From: Microglena sp. YARC
Taxonomy: Eukaryota > Chlorophyta > Chlorophyceae > Chlamydomonadales > Chlamydomonadaceae
DNA: 64,000 nucleotides
Assembly: GCA_022414725.1 (NCBI GenBank)
Contig: CM039462.1
Location: 100,900,481-100,964,480 of the forward strand
Reading direction: 5' to 3'
Within the stretch, counting starts at the first letter, position 1, and every line of letters starts with the position of its first letter. Shown piece after piece: positions 9,101-18,189 of this stretch. Both the position numbers and the translations under genes were made by a program. The notes beneath the pieces are model-generated. The model saw only the letters and a list, made by a program, of their open reading frames with translations. It had not been told where the DNA came from and ran no database searches.

Positions 9101-11865
9101 TTAGCCGAATCTCAGGGGGTCGCCAGGCCCTCCTCTGCGTCAAATTCCGTCGGTGAAGCTCTAGGATTACGACAATCTCAGATCATAGTGGAGCCTCTTA
9201 TAGGTCCATTGTCTAATAGTCACCCTGCTCCAATCATCTTGGATGGCTCGAAGGGGTTGGTGAGCGCTTCGCCTCCTGCCGTTCCTGATAGATTAATCGG
9301 GAGCCCGGGTGATGATGTAGCCTTTGCCGATGGTGCAAGTGATGATCTTGATCATTGGTCAGGCTCCGATACTGCGTATGGCTGGGGTGTTCCGGTCGAC
9401 CCAGGCTTCGTTGAATTAGAGGCAAATAAGGCCGGCCCTGTTCAACCAGGCAGTAGTTCTGCACTGGGGGCTCTACTACCGGTTACTGCTGATACTGCTG
9501 ATATCCCCGCTGCTCATGTACAAGTAAACTGCTTGTACGTGGGAGCATCTGTTGCCCCCTCCACTGAACTAACCTATAAAGCTGCCATGCTCCCTACCAA
9601 CCCTGACAGGGATCAATGGCTTCTTGCTATGAAGGATGAGATGGCTTCCCTACATGCCCATGGTACTTGGGTACTCACTCCACAGCCTCTAAGCAAAAGA
9701 TCCTGTCAGGCAGGTGGTTATTTGTGAAGAAGATTGGGGTTGATGGTTCTATACGCTTCAAGGCACGTTTTGTGGTACGTGGCTTTCTGCAACGTCCTGG
9801 GCTGGATTTTCATGACGTATATGCCCCTGTCTCCTCTAAAGCAGGTCTTCGGGTGCTCCTGGCTGCCATCACTCATAGAAAGATGTTTGTTCGGCAGCTG
9901 GACATCAAAACTGCATTTCTGAACGCTAAGCTGGAACCTGGTCTGGACCTGTACTGCCGCCAGCCTGCGGGCTTTCAGCACCTTGGTCCTAACGGTGTTC
10001 CCCTTGTGTGCAAGCTGCTCAAGTCTCTTTATGGATTGAAGCAGGCACCCAGGGCTTGGAGTAGGGATGTCAAGCGGGTTCTGGTTGCACACGGCTTCAC
10101 TATGTGCAAGGCTGAACCTGCTCTGTATTTTAGGAAGGATTCTGATGGTGGGTGGAGCTATGTTCTGACCTATGTTGATGATTTTATCTGTGCTTTTAGT
10201 GAGCTGGATAGGTATGTGTTGCTTATCCAGGCTATGGAAAAGGCTGGCTGGGAGGTTATCAGCTAGAAAGCACTTCGAAGAGTGGACAGAGATGTATGCA
10301 GCGGAGACAGACGCGCCAATCTATACACGGAGACAAGAAATAGCGTTACAAGGACAGGCGGACGCCAAAGAACACCAGCGGTGGGAGAGGCGGACGTCTG
10401 TAACCTGACTAGACCCTAAGTCAGGAATCTTAAGCCAGGCACCGGCTATACAGAGTGTGTCAGTGAGAGACCGATGACGCAGTCAACAGGAAGCTGTCAC
10501 CGTGTCATGAAGGATGACACAGTCTACGGGAAGCTGACACAGTACAGACAGAAACACTGTCTGGGCCGATAGTTCTAAGGAAGTACATAAGTAGTCACCA
10601 AGTCATAAAACGCGTGAGAGCACCGCAATTCATGCTGACAAGGGACTAGCTCACATTTCCAAGTCTGGCGTAGGCATGAAGCACTCATTGGAAAAAGGCG
10701 ACAGTTTGGATATTTGGGGGGAAACAATGTGTTTGTCGCCTCTAGACACTCTCAAGTAATGCAATGAATTACAACACCTCACCGACCTCACCTCCTAGTC
10801 AGTACAACACAACGCAGTATGGTACTAGACAATACATCATATTACATCATCATAGACAAGCAACAATATACTTTTGCACCAAGAAAAGCCTGCTCCACAC
10901 ACATGAGGGGATCTTCAACCATCGTATGGCCAAGTAAATGGCATGTGACTTCCGTACATACAACATGTACAACATATATCCAACAGTAGCATGTTACTTA
11001 CGTACAATATGTATAACATGTATCCAATGGACGGTAGCATGTGACTTACGTAGAACATGTTACATGTACAACATGTCTACAACGGTAGCATATGACTTCC
11101 GCACAACATGTACAACATGTCTGTAGCAGTAGCATGTGGCTTGCGTACAACATTTCTCCAATGGTAGCATGTGGCATACGTACAACATGTCTCCATGGTA
11201 GCATGTGACTTACATACATGTACAACATGCCTCCAATGGTAGCATCTGATGAGTTATGTACTACACGTCTCCAATGGTAGCATGTGACTTACGTACAACA
11301 TGTACAACATGCCTCCAATGGTAGCATGTGATGAGTTACGTACAACATGTACAACATGTCTCCAACGGTAGCATGTGACTTACGTACAACATGTACAACA
11401 TGCCTCCAATAGTAGCATGTGGTGAGTTACGTACAACATGTACAGCATGCCTCCAATGGTAGCATGTGACTTACGTACAACATGTACAACATGCCTCCAA
11501 TAATAGCATGTGGTGAGTTACGTACAACATGTACAGCATGCCTCCAATGGTAGCATGTGACTTACGTACAACATGTACAACATGCCTCCAATAGTAGCAT
11601 GTGGTGAGTTACGTACAACATGTACAGCATGCCTCCAATGGTAGCATGTGACTTACGTACAACATGTACAACATGCCTCCAATAGTAGCATGTGGTGAGT
11701 TACGTACAACATGTACAGCATGCCTCCAATGGTAGCATGTGACTTACGTATAGCATGTCTCCAACGGTAGCATTGATACCTGGGGCAAACAGGTCATTGA
11801 CCAAAATCACAGGTCGCTCGAAGCAATCCGGAGCTCCATATGCAACCTTGACTACCATCTCGTAG
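1..11865 (-). CDS. Multicopper oxidase (laccase-like), partial, four exons, interrupted by repeats and a copia element
   Basis: Spliced gene read right to left. The exons are 11865-11748, 3111-2985, 1223-1119 and 119-1, the last running off the window. Their phases agree and they join into one open frame of about 156 residues. Landmarks in order are a first cupredoxin start ([18 protein letters not shown]), the ligand motif [19 protein letters not shown], the ligand motif YFWHDHS, and [10 protein letters not shown] followed by [14 protein letters not shown]. This is the N-terminal half of the laccase/ascorbate oxidase/ferroxidase superfamily, in which HxH pairs bind the trinuclear copper centre and phenols, metals or ascorbate are oxidised with reduction of oxygen to water. 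The usual length is 500-600 residues. The first exon(s) and signal peptide are not identified, and the C-terminal cupredoxin domains with the type 1 copper site lie outside. Substrate cannot be told. Coding state is uncertain because the introns are very large. Confidence 0.85.
205..284 (-). pseudogene. Degenerate duplicate of MCO exon d
   Basis: A second copy of exon d with the same acceptor context (CATTGACAG) and the reading [14 protein letters not shown], followed by an in-frame TAG and then [12 protein letters not shown]. It lies about 165 bp upstream (on the minus strand) of the intact exon d and cannot be used as a coding exon. A third, shorter remnant reading PFDYDGSM lies at about 362-395. 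The three copies form a decaying tandem series. Confidence 0.7.
396..754. other. MCO intron sequence, nothing recognised
   Basis: AT-rich intron DNA between the exon c remnants and the exon d copies. A short run of AAAAGCTTCAAAAAGCTATA-type repeats lies at 538-585. No coding or RNA signal. Confidence 0.5.
755..905 (-). pseudogene. Two degenerate copies of the 3' end of MCO exon c
   Basis: Two blocks (about 768-830 and 845-905) match the antisense of the 3' half of exon c, including its 5' splice site (ACTTACCAGCCTTGAA on the plus strand). Identity falls off inside the HDH region and the reading frame is lost. They lie in the intron between exons c and d. Confidence 0.6.
1119..1223 (-). CDS. 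MCO exon c: HDH copper-ligand exon
   Basis: 105 nt exon. The acceptor is TTGCCCCGCAG before AACAATG and the donor is GCTG followed by GTAAGTAG. It encodes [18 protein letters not shown], then [20 protein letters not shown] supplies the second HxH copper-ligand pair of cupredoxin domain 1. Phase 1 at both ends fits exons b and d. The TTTAGGG array begins only about 40 bp upstream of its acceptor. Confidence 0.85.
1266..1327. repeat. Interstitial telomeric repeat (TTTAGGG)n
   Basis: About 8.5 near-perfect tandem copies of the plant/green-algal telomere heptamer, inside the MCO intron between exons b and c, about 40 bp upstream of the exon c acceptor on the minus strand. There the strand reads CCCTAAA, a pyrimidine-rich run. 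The flanking gene sequence on both sides shows it is internal and not a chromosome end. Confidence 0.95.
1336..2150. repeat. G-rich minisatellite (GGAGCAGGGGCGGGAGTA-like)
   Basis: About 800 bp of imperfect 6 bp-multiple units made of GGAGCA, GGGGCG, GGAGTA and GGAGAA. Because the period is a multiple of three, long open frames exist on both strands (Gly-Ala rich and Pro/Ser/Cys rich). They are by-products of the repeat. It lies in the same MCO intron as the telomeric tract. Confidence 0.9.
2577..2984. repeat. Tandem copies of the MCO exon b 3' end plus its GC splice donor
   Basis: Five copies of the block CTTGCCTACATAGGC (antisense of GCCTATGTAG/GCAAG) occur at about 2,580, 2,615, 2,657, 2,766 and 2,874, before the genuine junction at 2,985. 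The longer copies also carry the antisense of NSWYDGAA. Spacing is about 35-40 bp for the first copies and about 105 bp for the later ones, with AGGAAAGGGAGCT-type filler. The array lies in the intron just downstream of exon b. Confidence 0.8.
2985..3111 (-). CDS. MCO exon b: HWHG copper-ligand exon with a GC donor
   Basis: 127 nt exon. The acceptor is TTCTTGCAG before ATCAACG. It encodes [10 protein letters not shown], then [11 protein letters not shown] and [10 protein letters not shown]. The HWHG histidines are the first type 2/type 3 copper ligands. The exon ends TATGTAG and the intron starts GCAAGT, the standard form of a GC-AG intron. Only this junction gives the family sequence YVEQCPI across the splice. 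Using the alternative GT four bases upstream would break the frame with exon c. Confidence 0.85.
3220..3595 (-). repeat. LTR of copia element 1 (left outer)
   Basis: Reads TATCAGCT to CATGCTGACA on the plus strand, i.e. TGTCAGCATGAATTG to AGCTGATA on the minus strand. It is 376 bp, 8 bp shorter than its partner because of a small deletion in the GTGTCATGAAGG region. AGGGA abuts it on the left. Confidence 0.9.
3916..4807 (-). pseudogene. Copia pol C-terminus: end of RT and RNase H (element 1)
   Basis: Reads [14 protein letters not shown], then [61 protein letters not shown] and [11 protein letters not shown]: the connection and RNase H parts of a copia polyprotein, with acidic residues in DSSFAD, SEAEY and GDN. 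One extra base near 3,945 shifts the last residues. The family end RMLGMTASS is readable only in the neighbouring frame, with the stop at 3916-3918. The fragment lacks its upstream RT, which lies inverted at 9,600-10,256. Confidence 0.85.
4808..5191 (+). repeat. Internal LTR of copia element 1
   Basis: 384 bp, TGTCAGCATGAATTG to AGCTGATA, in plus orientation and equal in length to the right outer LTR. It is preceded by ACCTC (complement of GAGGT) and followed by the primer-binding site and gag, so it sits as a 5' LTR for the plus-strand half. Confidence 0.9.
5192..5206 (+). promoter_or_regulatory. Primer-binding site, half-tRNA type
   Basis: Directly after the LTR comes GGTTACGGGCTTATTAC. 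It resembles the complement of the initiator tRNA-Met anticodon arm (GGTTATGGGCCC), the priming site used by Drosophila copia and yeast Ty5, not the usual 3' acceptor end (TGGTATCAGAGC). Copies A and B have GGTTATACGGTCC and GGTTATAAGGTCC at the same place. Confidence 0.5.
5227..7438 (+). pseudogene. Copia gag (element 1), frameshifted
   Basis: Starts [14 protein letters not shown]. The same start is conserved in copies A and B. It is followed by an acidic/proline-rich region, then [44 protein letters not shown] and [17 protein letters not shown], and finally a zinc-knuckle-like CX4CX5HX4C (CTWGPC...H...C in the intact copies). Frameshifts near 5,760, 6,140, 6,680, 6,740 and 7,110 break it. 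It ends at TAG 7436-7438, a stop conserved in all copies. Gag would form the cytoplasmic virus-like particle. Confidence 0.85.
7439..10256 (+). pseudogene. Copia pol N-terminal part: protease, integrase, RT start (element 1)
   Basis: Carries a damaged protease site (indels around the expected DSG near 7,525), then [14 protein letters not shown], the HHCC zinc region ([16 protein letters not shown] to [11 protein letters not shown]), integrase catalytic stretches [16 protein letters not shown] and a shifted ERxNG region near 8,490, [15 protein letters not shown], and RT motifs [38 protein letters not shown] and [10 protein letters not shown]. It is cut at GWEV and abuts the inverted right LTR. 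Stops and frameshifts occur at about 8,070, 8,360, 8,430-8,490, 8,880 and 9,710. Confidence 0.85.
10257..10640 (-). repeat. LTR of copia element 1 (right outer)
   Basis: 384 bp, reading TATCAGCT to CATGCTGACA on the plus strand. GAGGT precedes it and AGGGA (10641-10645) follows. It faces opposite to the gag-pol half next to it. Confidence 0.9.
10925..11747. repeat. Minisatellite built from the MCO exon a 3' end and 5' splice site
   Basis: About 18 units of 40-48 bp. On the minus strand each reads like TTGGAGGCATGTTGTAC then GTAAGTCACATG, or the variant GTAACTCACCACATG. The genuine exon a end reads TTGGAGACATGCTATAC then GTAAGTCACATG, so the unit is a copy of the exon-intron junction. It fills the start of the intron that also holds copia element 1. 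Confidence 0.85.
11748..11865 (-). CDS. MCO exon a: start of cupredoxin domain 1
   Basis: 118 nt exon. The acceptor is CCCCCAACAG before CTACGAG and the donor is TAC followed by GTAAGTCAC. It encodes [23 protein letters not shown] and then [11 protein letters not shown], the typical first beta strands of an MCO. It starts after two bases of a split codon and ends on a codon boundary, which matches the phase 0 start of the next exon. The preceding exon, expected to hold the start codon and signal peptide, was not found between 11,880 and about 12,600. Confidence 0.8.
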
Positions 11866-11879
11866 CTGTTGGGGGTTGA

Positions 11880-12060
11880 AGTAATGAGGCAATGGTGGAG
11901 GTGAGGGGTAGGGAAAGGTGGAGGTGAGGGGTAGGGAAATTGGTGAGGCAATGTTGTCCTGGAGGTGGAGGTGAGGGGTAGGGGAATTGGTGAGGCAATG
12001 TTGTCCTGGAGGTGGAAGTGAGGGGTGGGGGCAGGTGGTGGAGGGTGAATGGTATAAAAT
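11880..12060. repeat. Short tandem repeat upstream of MCO exon a
   Basis: Imperfect tandem units of roughly 55 bp (GAGGTGAGGGGTAGGG with GGTGAGGCAATGTTGTCC). On the minus strand this is a pyrimidine-rich stretch running up to the exon a acceptor. No coding signal is visible. Confidence 0.65.
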
Positions 12061-12109
12061 AAGGGAGGAGGTGCCCATGCATCTTGCAGTGGGATTAAAG
12101 ACATACCCT

Positions 12110-15100
12110 GTTAAGTGACCTGTACATGTTTAGTGACCTTGACAGGTCTTTAAACTGTCTTAACCTACGTGATTGCATTTTGTACTCAAGATTGAGAATT
12201 ATAATTTTCCAGTGGATATATTGAGTTGGGCAGGGAAAGTTGGGCTTAGACTTTGATGAGTAGCAGACACTGTTGTATTAGAACAATGACATTGACAGCA
12301 GGGTGCTACAAACCGCTTGTGCTAGTGTGCTAGCACGACAGCTTTTGGAGCCCATCTACGTGAATCACGTAAAAATAAAGAAATCCGCTAAGCCTGGAAA
12401 CATTAAGAGAATTGCCAGGCACTACCAGCAGGACGTTTTTCACGTAACCCAAAATGGCAAAATGTAGTAATCTGATCAGGGTACTACATTTTGTCAAATT
12501 GGTCATCGCTTAAAGCGCACCAACGTCAAATTGGTCAACGCTTTGTAGTACTTTGCGCCCCCAGGGGGTTGAAAAAACTGCACGGAACGCGCAGTAGGGC
12601 TCAAAAAGGCAGCGCGTTCACGTTGACGTTCACGGTCAGTTTGTAGAAACCCGACTCTGATAGACGGCATACAGCCACACGATGTATACATATTGCTCTG
12701 CCTGGGTGGCTGTATATTATTTGTGGTACACACATATCACCAAGAAAAGAAAAGCAGAACACCAAGTCGGCGAAAATTAAGGAAGCAGTCCAAAGGAGGT
12801 CCTCAGACAACACGGGGGGGGGGGGAAGGGGGTTGTGGTTACGAGGGGCGGAAGGTAGTAGTATGTAGAGGAGGGCGGAGTGGGGGAATAAAAACTAGCA
12901 GATTCCAAAGCACGACGGTGGCGGGTGATGCAATGAGCGTAGAAGACAGCATGCAGGTGAAGAGATTTAAGGAGGCGGGCAAAAGTAGAAGGGTGGATTC
13001 CGATAGAGGTAAGAGTAGGTAAGATTGAAGCAAAGATAGTGCATTAGGAGCTGAGGAGGATGGTGTAACGGTACAGAACCCTTCACGGGTACTCTGGCCG
13101 TCCAGCAAGGCATACGGGTACACCTCACCCGTAAGCCACGTGACGAACGCACATGATACAGTACCATACCCATGTACTGCCTCATCTCTCACAACGCACC
13201 CGTTGCGTACATAGACTCGAGCTACTCAGGACGAACCCTTCTACTCCTTCACGAAGACGTTCTACCCGATCAACTCTACATCCCCTACATAGGTAACACC
13301 CTACTGCTCTGCTAGCTTACGCATACCGACTACACATAAACATACATCACATAGACTGTTCCCCTAGCTTAACTCCCCAGGCTGCTAAGTGCATCCTGAG
13401 CTGTTACAGATGGGGTGGTGGTTGATAACGCACCAGCCAGCAGTAATAGTGAGTTCTGATTGGAGTCTGGAGTGTTGGGCCTGCTTTCTGGTAAGAGTGG
13501 AGGGGTACAGGGTATCCCAAGTATAGTTGAGTTCACATATATGGAGTGTGTGAGATGCTTGTAGGGAAGCAAGGGTCGAAGGAGGGACGACAGAGGAGTG
13601 TGAGGGGGCGTTGGTGGGGGAGATGCCAGCAATGATACAAATGTCAGGGCGGAGCCTAGCGACGGGGGTACAAGAGCAGGGACCGGAGCAGGTGCATGTA
13701 GCGGGAAGGTGGGGGAGGAGCTAGGGGGGCAAACGAGTGAGGGAAACGCCGAGGGGGGGGTGGTGTTCGGAGGAAGCGACCACGAAGAAGGTAGAATTGC
13801 CAAGAGAGCCACGATAAATAGCTTTGTAAATCTTGAGGATGGCGTAGTTGTGGCGTGCAATATAAAAGGACTGGAAGGTGGGGTGGGAGCAAGAGCCAAG
13901 GAGATGGGCGGCTGTGGTGTTGTGGTGGTTGCAAAAATGTGGGAAAGGGCAAGAGCCTTCTATGATGGGCGGGAGGCAAATGGTGTACAACCTTCTATGG
14001 TGCTTGTGTGGCAAATGGTTGAGAGGGGGGGGGGGGGGGGGGGGGGGGGCGGATGGGGAACGGAAGCTGTCCAGAATTGACTAAAACTGAGCTGCGGATG
14101 AAGGGAGAAGTGCACGAGTGCCGCATTGTGGGAGCTAGGGTCGGGAGGATGCGGACTGAGGGGGTGAGGGACTGAGGGGGGCGAGAGTTGGGGTGAGGGG
14201 GGCGAGATGTGGCGGGGAGGCGGGCAAACCGAACACCATGTCCCGATGACCACAAAACACACACCTACACAAAGCTACACACCAACATTCGGACTTACAA
14301 AATCACCGCAATAGCAGTCTGACTACCGCGCGCATCCAATACGTCGGTTGAAATTAGGAGCTGCCTCGGGTACTCTATGCTCTAAACCGGTCAAAACCAA
14401 CGCAGGTCAGAATTCTTCTCGCCCCCCCCCCCCCCCCCCCCCCCCCCCCAACTTTAGTACAGGGGGGAGGGGGGAGGGGGGAGGGCAGAGAGGGACGCGC
14501 GCAACATACCGGCGAGGTGTAGAAGGGAGAGTAAGGTGTGTGCTATACGAGGAAACGGAGGGGATAGTGGGATGAAAGGTACATATCTTCCTCAAATTGC
14601 ATGGGGATTTGTAATGACATGCATCGATCCATTAGATTGGAAAGAATTAGGAGCGCGCACTCGCCCCGCACCCCCTCAGCAACCGTGTCAACTTTCACGA
14701 CATGTTCAGTCATTACCGTTTCCATCTAGAACCGATCTCGACGGGTTCCAGAAACTCCTTGGCACACACGCTTGCCATGCTGGCAAAGGCAAACAAAAGC
14801 ACCACGGCCGACATAGATTGCCGAATGCTCATCAACTCGACCCGGGATCCAGCTGCAACAGAGTTTTGTGACCTGGAGGTAGATCGGGAAAAGGATGGTG
14901 TGTGGGTAGTTCGTCAACCTACGCGCAGGCCTGCGTGCAATAATCTACGCACCGTTCTGACACGGCCAACATGGATTTTATCAGGGGCCCTGTATTTTAG
15001 GCAACACGTCGTCTATATCAACGTTAGCCAAGTTCCCTTCAACCTCTCAGGATTAACCTGGATATTGCCATGCATAGGCCCGTCTGTGCTAGGGCAAGGA

Positions 15101-15620
15101 TTGCCTTCCAAAAACAGATTGTCAGCCAGATGATATAAACAAGAAGTCTAATGAGTTGCATCAACCCCTCGCCCTCTTTGTATCTCAACGTCATCCCCGG
15201 AGACCAAATGCAAGATGCTCGCTTGCATGCTAGGAACTTACCGATTCCGTCGATCAGGAGCTGGTGTTTTCGGAGTTTTCTCATCGCCCTCACAGAATCG
15301 CCAATTTATTGGAGGCGAAACGAAGTGTTTCAAGAGGTTAAGGGTTTAAGGTTTGCCCTTTTCCCCCGCTTTCCCTTTTCCGCAGGATCTCATAACAGTA
15401 TGACGTGATAAAAGCGGATATTGCCAGGACCCAGCCTGGCAGGGCAGGATCCCCTTCACCTGGGGCATCCAGGAGAAATCCTGGATGCCCAAAGGTAGCC
15501 AGTGCTTTCGGTGAAAATCTGCCAGCGTGGCGAATCCATACCAAGCCCGACCAAGCCTGCCAGGTGGCATTGCAAGCCAACTGTCCATGCAACATGCAAC
15601 ATTCGCGTTTCCGTCCGACC
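12110..15620. other. Unassigned DNA with G/C homopolymers
   Basis: No protein family is recognisable on either strand. The stretch holds G-rich minus-strand pyrimidine tracts (about 13,560-14,230), a poly-G run at about 14,035-14,049, a poly-C run at about 14,421-14,449, and short low-complexity Pro/Ser/Leu-rich frames that follow from composition. The region 14,580-15,400 has ordinary composition but only short frames without known motifs. The missing 5' exon and promoter of the MCO gene may lie at its left end. Confidence 0.5.
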
Positions 15621-15624
15621 CTGA

Positions 15625-16195
15625 GCCATCGCCTGCAAACTCCCATCGCGGCTGGACCTGCTACTTGCGCGCAACGTGCAAATTGCGCAAATGCTAACTT
15701 CGAACTACGCAATTGAATTCAACTGGTGCTCTTCCAACCTCTGAATCAGCCAATCTTGCTATTAATAGCATGCCTCAGTACTGATCATTCGTTCTGCAGA
15801 CCTGCGAAGCTTCAAAATTAATTACTATCTGCCCAAGTGGGTAACACCACCCTGCGAACCTGTGGAGCTTGGACCAGCGCAGCTTTGAGCTACGTGCTCT
15901 GACCTAGGGGGCCATCGCCTGCAACCTGCTGGACGTGCTACTTGCGAACGTGGAAATTGAGCATATGCTGACCTTCGAACTGCGGAATTGATAACTGGTG
16001 CACTTCCGACCCCCGCCTCAGCCAAAGTGACTTGCTATTTATAGCTACCTAAGTACCAATCGTTCGTTCTGCGGAGCTACGAAGCTACACAAGTAAGAAC
16101 TAACTCGCTACCCAAGAAGGTGTCACTACCCTGAGAAGCTGCAGAGCTTCGACCAACGCAGCTTTCAGATTCGTGCTTCGACCTAGGGGGCAGCG
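15625..16195. repeat. Tandem duplication, about 285 bp unit
   Basis: The block starting CCATCGCCTGCAA and ending CGACCTAGGGGG occurs twice in a row (about 15,625-15,910 and 15,911-16,195) at about 75-80% identity. It contains matching landmarks such as TTGCTATTxATAGC and ATCGTTCGTTCTGC. No coding signal. Confidence 0.75.
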
Positions 16196-16384
16196 GCGTT
16201 GCAAAATGGTGGCCACTGATCTCCATTCTCCATGGCCAGGCGCAACTCTAGGCCCAGCCATTCCAAATCATCGGCAGAGCGGCTATTGAGACCCTATGCT
16301 CACCCACGGTATTCTCCCAAAGCACATGCCACATGCGCTCCCAAACTGCACTACATTCGTGTCATACCCACACAACGCATAATC

Positions 16385-16555
16385 CAGCTTGGAGCTTGGA
16401 GCTTGGAGCATCGCCAAAGCTACGACCCTAGTAGAGATTAGATTTTAGAGCTTTCAGCTTGGAGCTTGAGGCTTGGAACTTCGAGCTTAGAGCTTGGAAC
16501 TTCGAGCATGGAGCTTGGAATTTCGAGCTTGGAGCTTTCAGCTTCGCCTGAACTT
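16385..16555. repeat. Minisatellite of AGCTTGGAGCTT units
   Basis: About a dozen imperfect 10-14 bp units of the type GAGCTTGGAACTTC. No conserved protein is encoded. Confidence 0.75.
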
Positions 16556-17037
16556 GCAACCCTATGCTCCCAAAGCAAATGCGCAACCAAACTGCGCTAC
16601 ATCCCGTTTCATGGCTACAAAACGCACACAGCACGCGGCCAACCCAATGCCTACCGACTCACGGTAGAGGAATCCCATGGGAGGCTTCCTAGGCAGCCTG
16701 CTACACACACACACGACCCCCCCCGCCCCCCAAAGACCAAAATCCAGCTCATCGAGGCCGCCCCGTCCAGAGTGCAGGAGGTCTATGGTCCCGTCCAGCC
16801 CAGACCTGAACGGCACACACCTGCCAGCCCAACCATGCAATTCCTTGTCAAAAATCCCTAAAATCAACCAGACCTCTGATTGGAGTCATTTTTTCTGCAT
16901 CAAATTCTTACAAGGTAATGATAACGCCTGGTGGGGCATGGTGTTAAGGGAGCCCGTCGTACACGGGTGGGGAGCGGTCTCCTACCTCAACTGGACAAGC
17001 TACCATCGCGGTTGACGACGATCTGCAACGCCAAGAG

Positions 17038-17110
17038 CGACCGAAGGAGGAGTCGAACCCCCGACTCTTCATTCTTTAGCAATCTGGTCTACCACTAGAC
17101 CATTGTAATC
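17038..17110 (-). tRNA. tRNA-like sequence, probably a tRNA pseudogene
   Basis: 73 nt on the minus strand. It has a perfect B box (GGGTTCGACTCC), a T stem GGGGG/CCTCC, and an A-box-like D arm GGTC-TAGTGGTA-GACC. Spacing between D and T arms is exactly tRNA-like (23 nt). The acceptor stem pairs poorly and the anticodon stem does not form (loop would be CTAAAGA), so I read it as a decayed or tRNA-derived sequence. It could also head a SINE. Confidence 0.35.
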
Positions 17111-18070
17111 ACTAAAGAGGCTAAATTCTTACAACTATAGCCAACCTCCAGGTATGCTTTGCACAACATTGTAGGCACGTTCAGCACTGCTTAAAAAGCA
17201 ACAACTCTGCAAAAAGTCCTTCTTCGTTACTAGTAACCAACAATGCTTCAACATATATACTGACCGCCCTTATTCGTTAGCTTATAAAAAGAAAACCAAA
17301 ACCTTGTGGGCGGTCAATATAGTTACCGCCCCTCCATGGGTAGCGACTTCGGTACAACAGCCGTACTGCCGGACGAGCAAAACAGATGCACGAAACGGGT
17401 GCGCCAAACGGGTGCGCTAGGGAACCTAGGGGTTCGCCCTACAAAGTGCATTTGGACCGCACCAACTGACGTTTGCAAACGGCAGGCAGCTCAATAAACT
17501 CGCAAATGCAGTCACATATTCTCCGACTCAAAGCAAATTTCAGACAAGTTGTATTTTCAGTCACATCACCTCATCTTCCAGGTAGATTTAAGTCAAACTG
17601 CGCCCCGAACCACTTGACGTTGGGATTCGACAGTCAAGTCATCCCGAAGGAGACTGCCTAGTCACAGCCGGAGGGTGTACAGCCCCAGTTTATGAGGTAA
17701 CGCGCAACTGTGTACCAAAGCGCGGTATACGAGACACACATTCCGCAAGAACAGCCGAGAACAGCCACGAGGGCAGCAACAAGGTTAACGAGGGCAGCAA
17801 CAAGGTTACACACACCGCACATCACACACAAAACAACCCTAGTTACTGCCCCTCCATGGTTACAACGAGGCTACCCATCCCCTTCCCCAGCCACCAGCGG
17901 ATCCCTTGGTCCATTTGGTCCAATCCAACACAAGGGCGGTCACGCCCTTGTTCCAGTGGGGCAGGGGCTGGTTTCTCGCGGACGCCAAATTGTCCATGTT
18001 CTGAAAGCCTCAAACCTCATCGAGAGAATCCTAGAGAGAATACTTGGTGCTCGCCGGTGCTCGCCGGGCT

Positions 18071-18189
18071 GGACTTCAGCGGATCCTACGTGGACTTGAG
18101 CGGAATTGAAAAACTTCAGCGGGAGGGTCAGGGCTCCCGCTGAAGTTTTGCATTCCGCTGAAGTCCACGTAGGATCCGCTGAAGTCCAC
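18071..18189. repeat. Long near-perfect hairpin
   Basis: Inverted repeat with arms of about 56 bp (18071-18126 and 18134-18189) around a 7 bp loop. The arms share GGACTTCAGCGGATCC and CTTCAGCGGGAG. The word GGACTTCAGCGG recurs to 18,300, followed by a smaller hairpin at about 18,325-18,350 (TGGAAACACA / TGTGTTTCCA). It looks like a foldback element or MITE remnant. Confidence 0.7.

Larger units (their letters stand above)
3220..10640. mobile_element. Ty1/copia LTR retrotransposon, element 1, internally inverted, in an MCO intron
   Basis: Outer LTRs 3220-3595 and 10257-10640 both face minus and are flanked by the 5 bp duplication AGGGA (3215-3219 and 10641-10645). A third LTR (4808-5191) faces plus. 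The pol 3' end (3916-4807) faces minus while gag and the rest of pol (5227-10256) face plus. The break falls inside the RT at the residues GWEV/KEMGV, with GAGGT at both break ends (4803-4807 as its complement, and 10252-10256). The element is non-autonomous now: gag and pol carry many frameshifts. LTR length (384 bp) and near-identity of the LTRs suggest modest age. Confidence 0.9.
16200..18070. other. Unassigned DNA between the 285 bp duplication and the hairpin
   Basis: Apart from the AGCTTGGAGCTT minisatellite and the tRNA-like sequence, only short frames are present. An inverted pair TGACCGCCC / GGGCGGTCA brackets 17,262-17,315, and the phrase GTTACYGCCCCTCCATGG occurs twice (17,322 and 17,841). 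No gene recognised. Confidence 0.4.

Noticed and set aside
3220..10640. Two independent copia insertions side by side
   Set aside because: A single AGGGA duplication encloses the whole, and GAGGT joins the two halves of one RT, so one insertion with internal rearrangement explains it better.
10925..11747. CRISPR-like array
   Set aside because: Units are contiguous, vary, and derive from an exon-intron junction. There are no unique spacers and no cas genes, and the window is eukaryotic.
13369..14264. Pro/Ser-rich proteins on the minus strand
   Set aside because: Low-complexity pyrimidine-rich strand with poly-C; overlapping frames are equally open and no motif is present.
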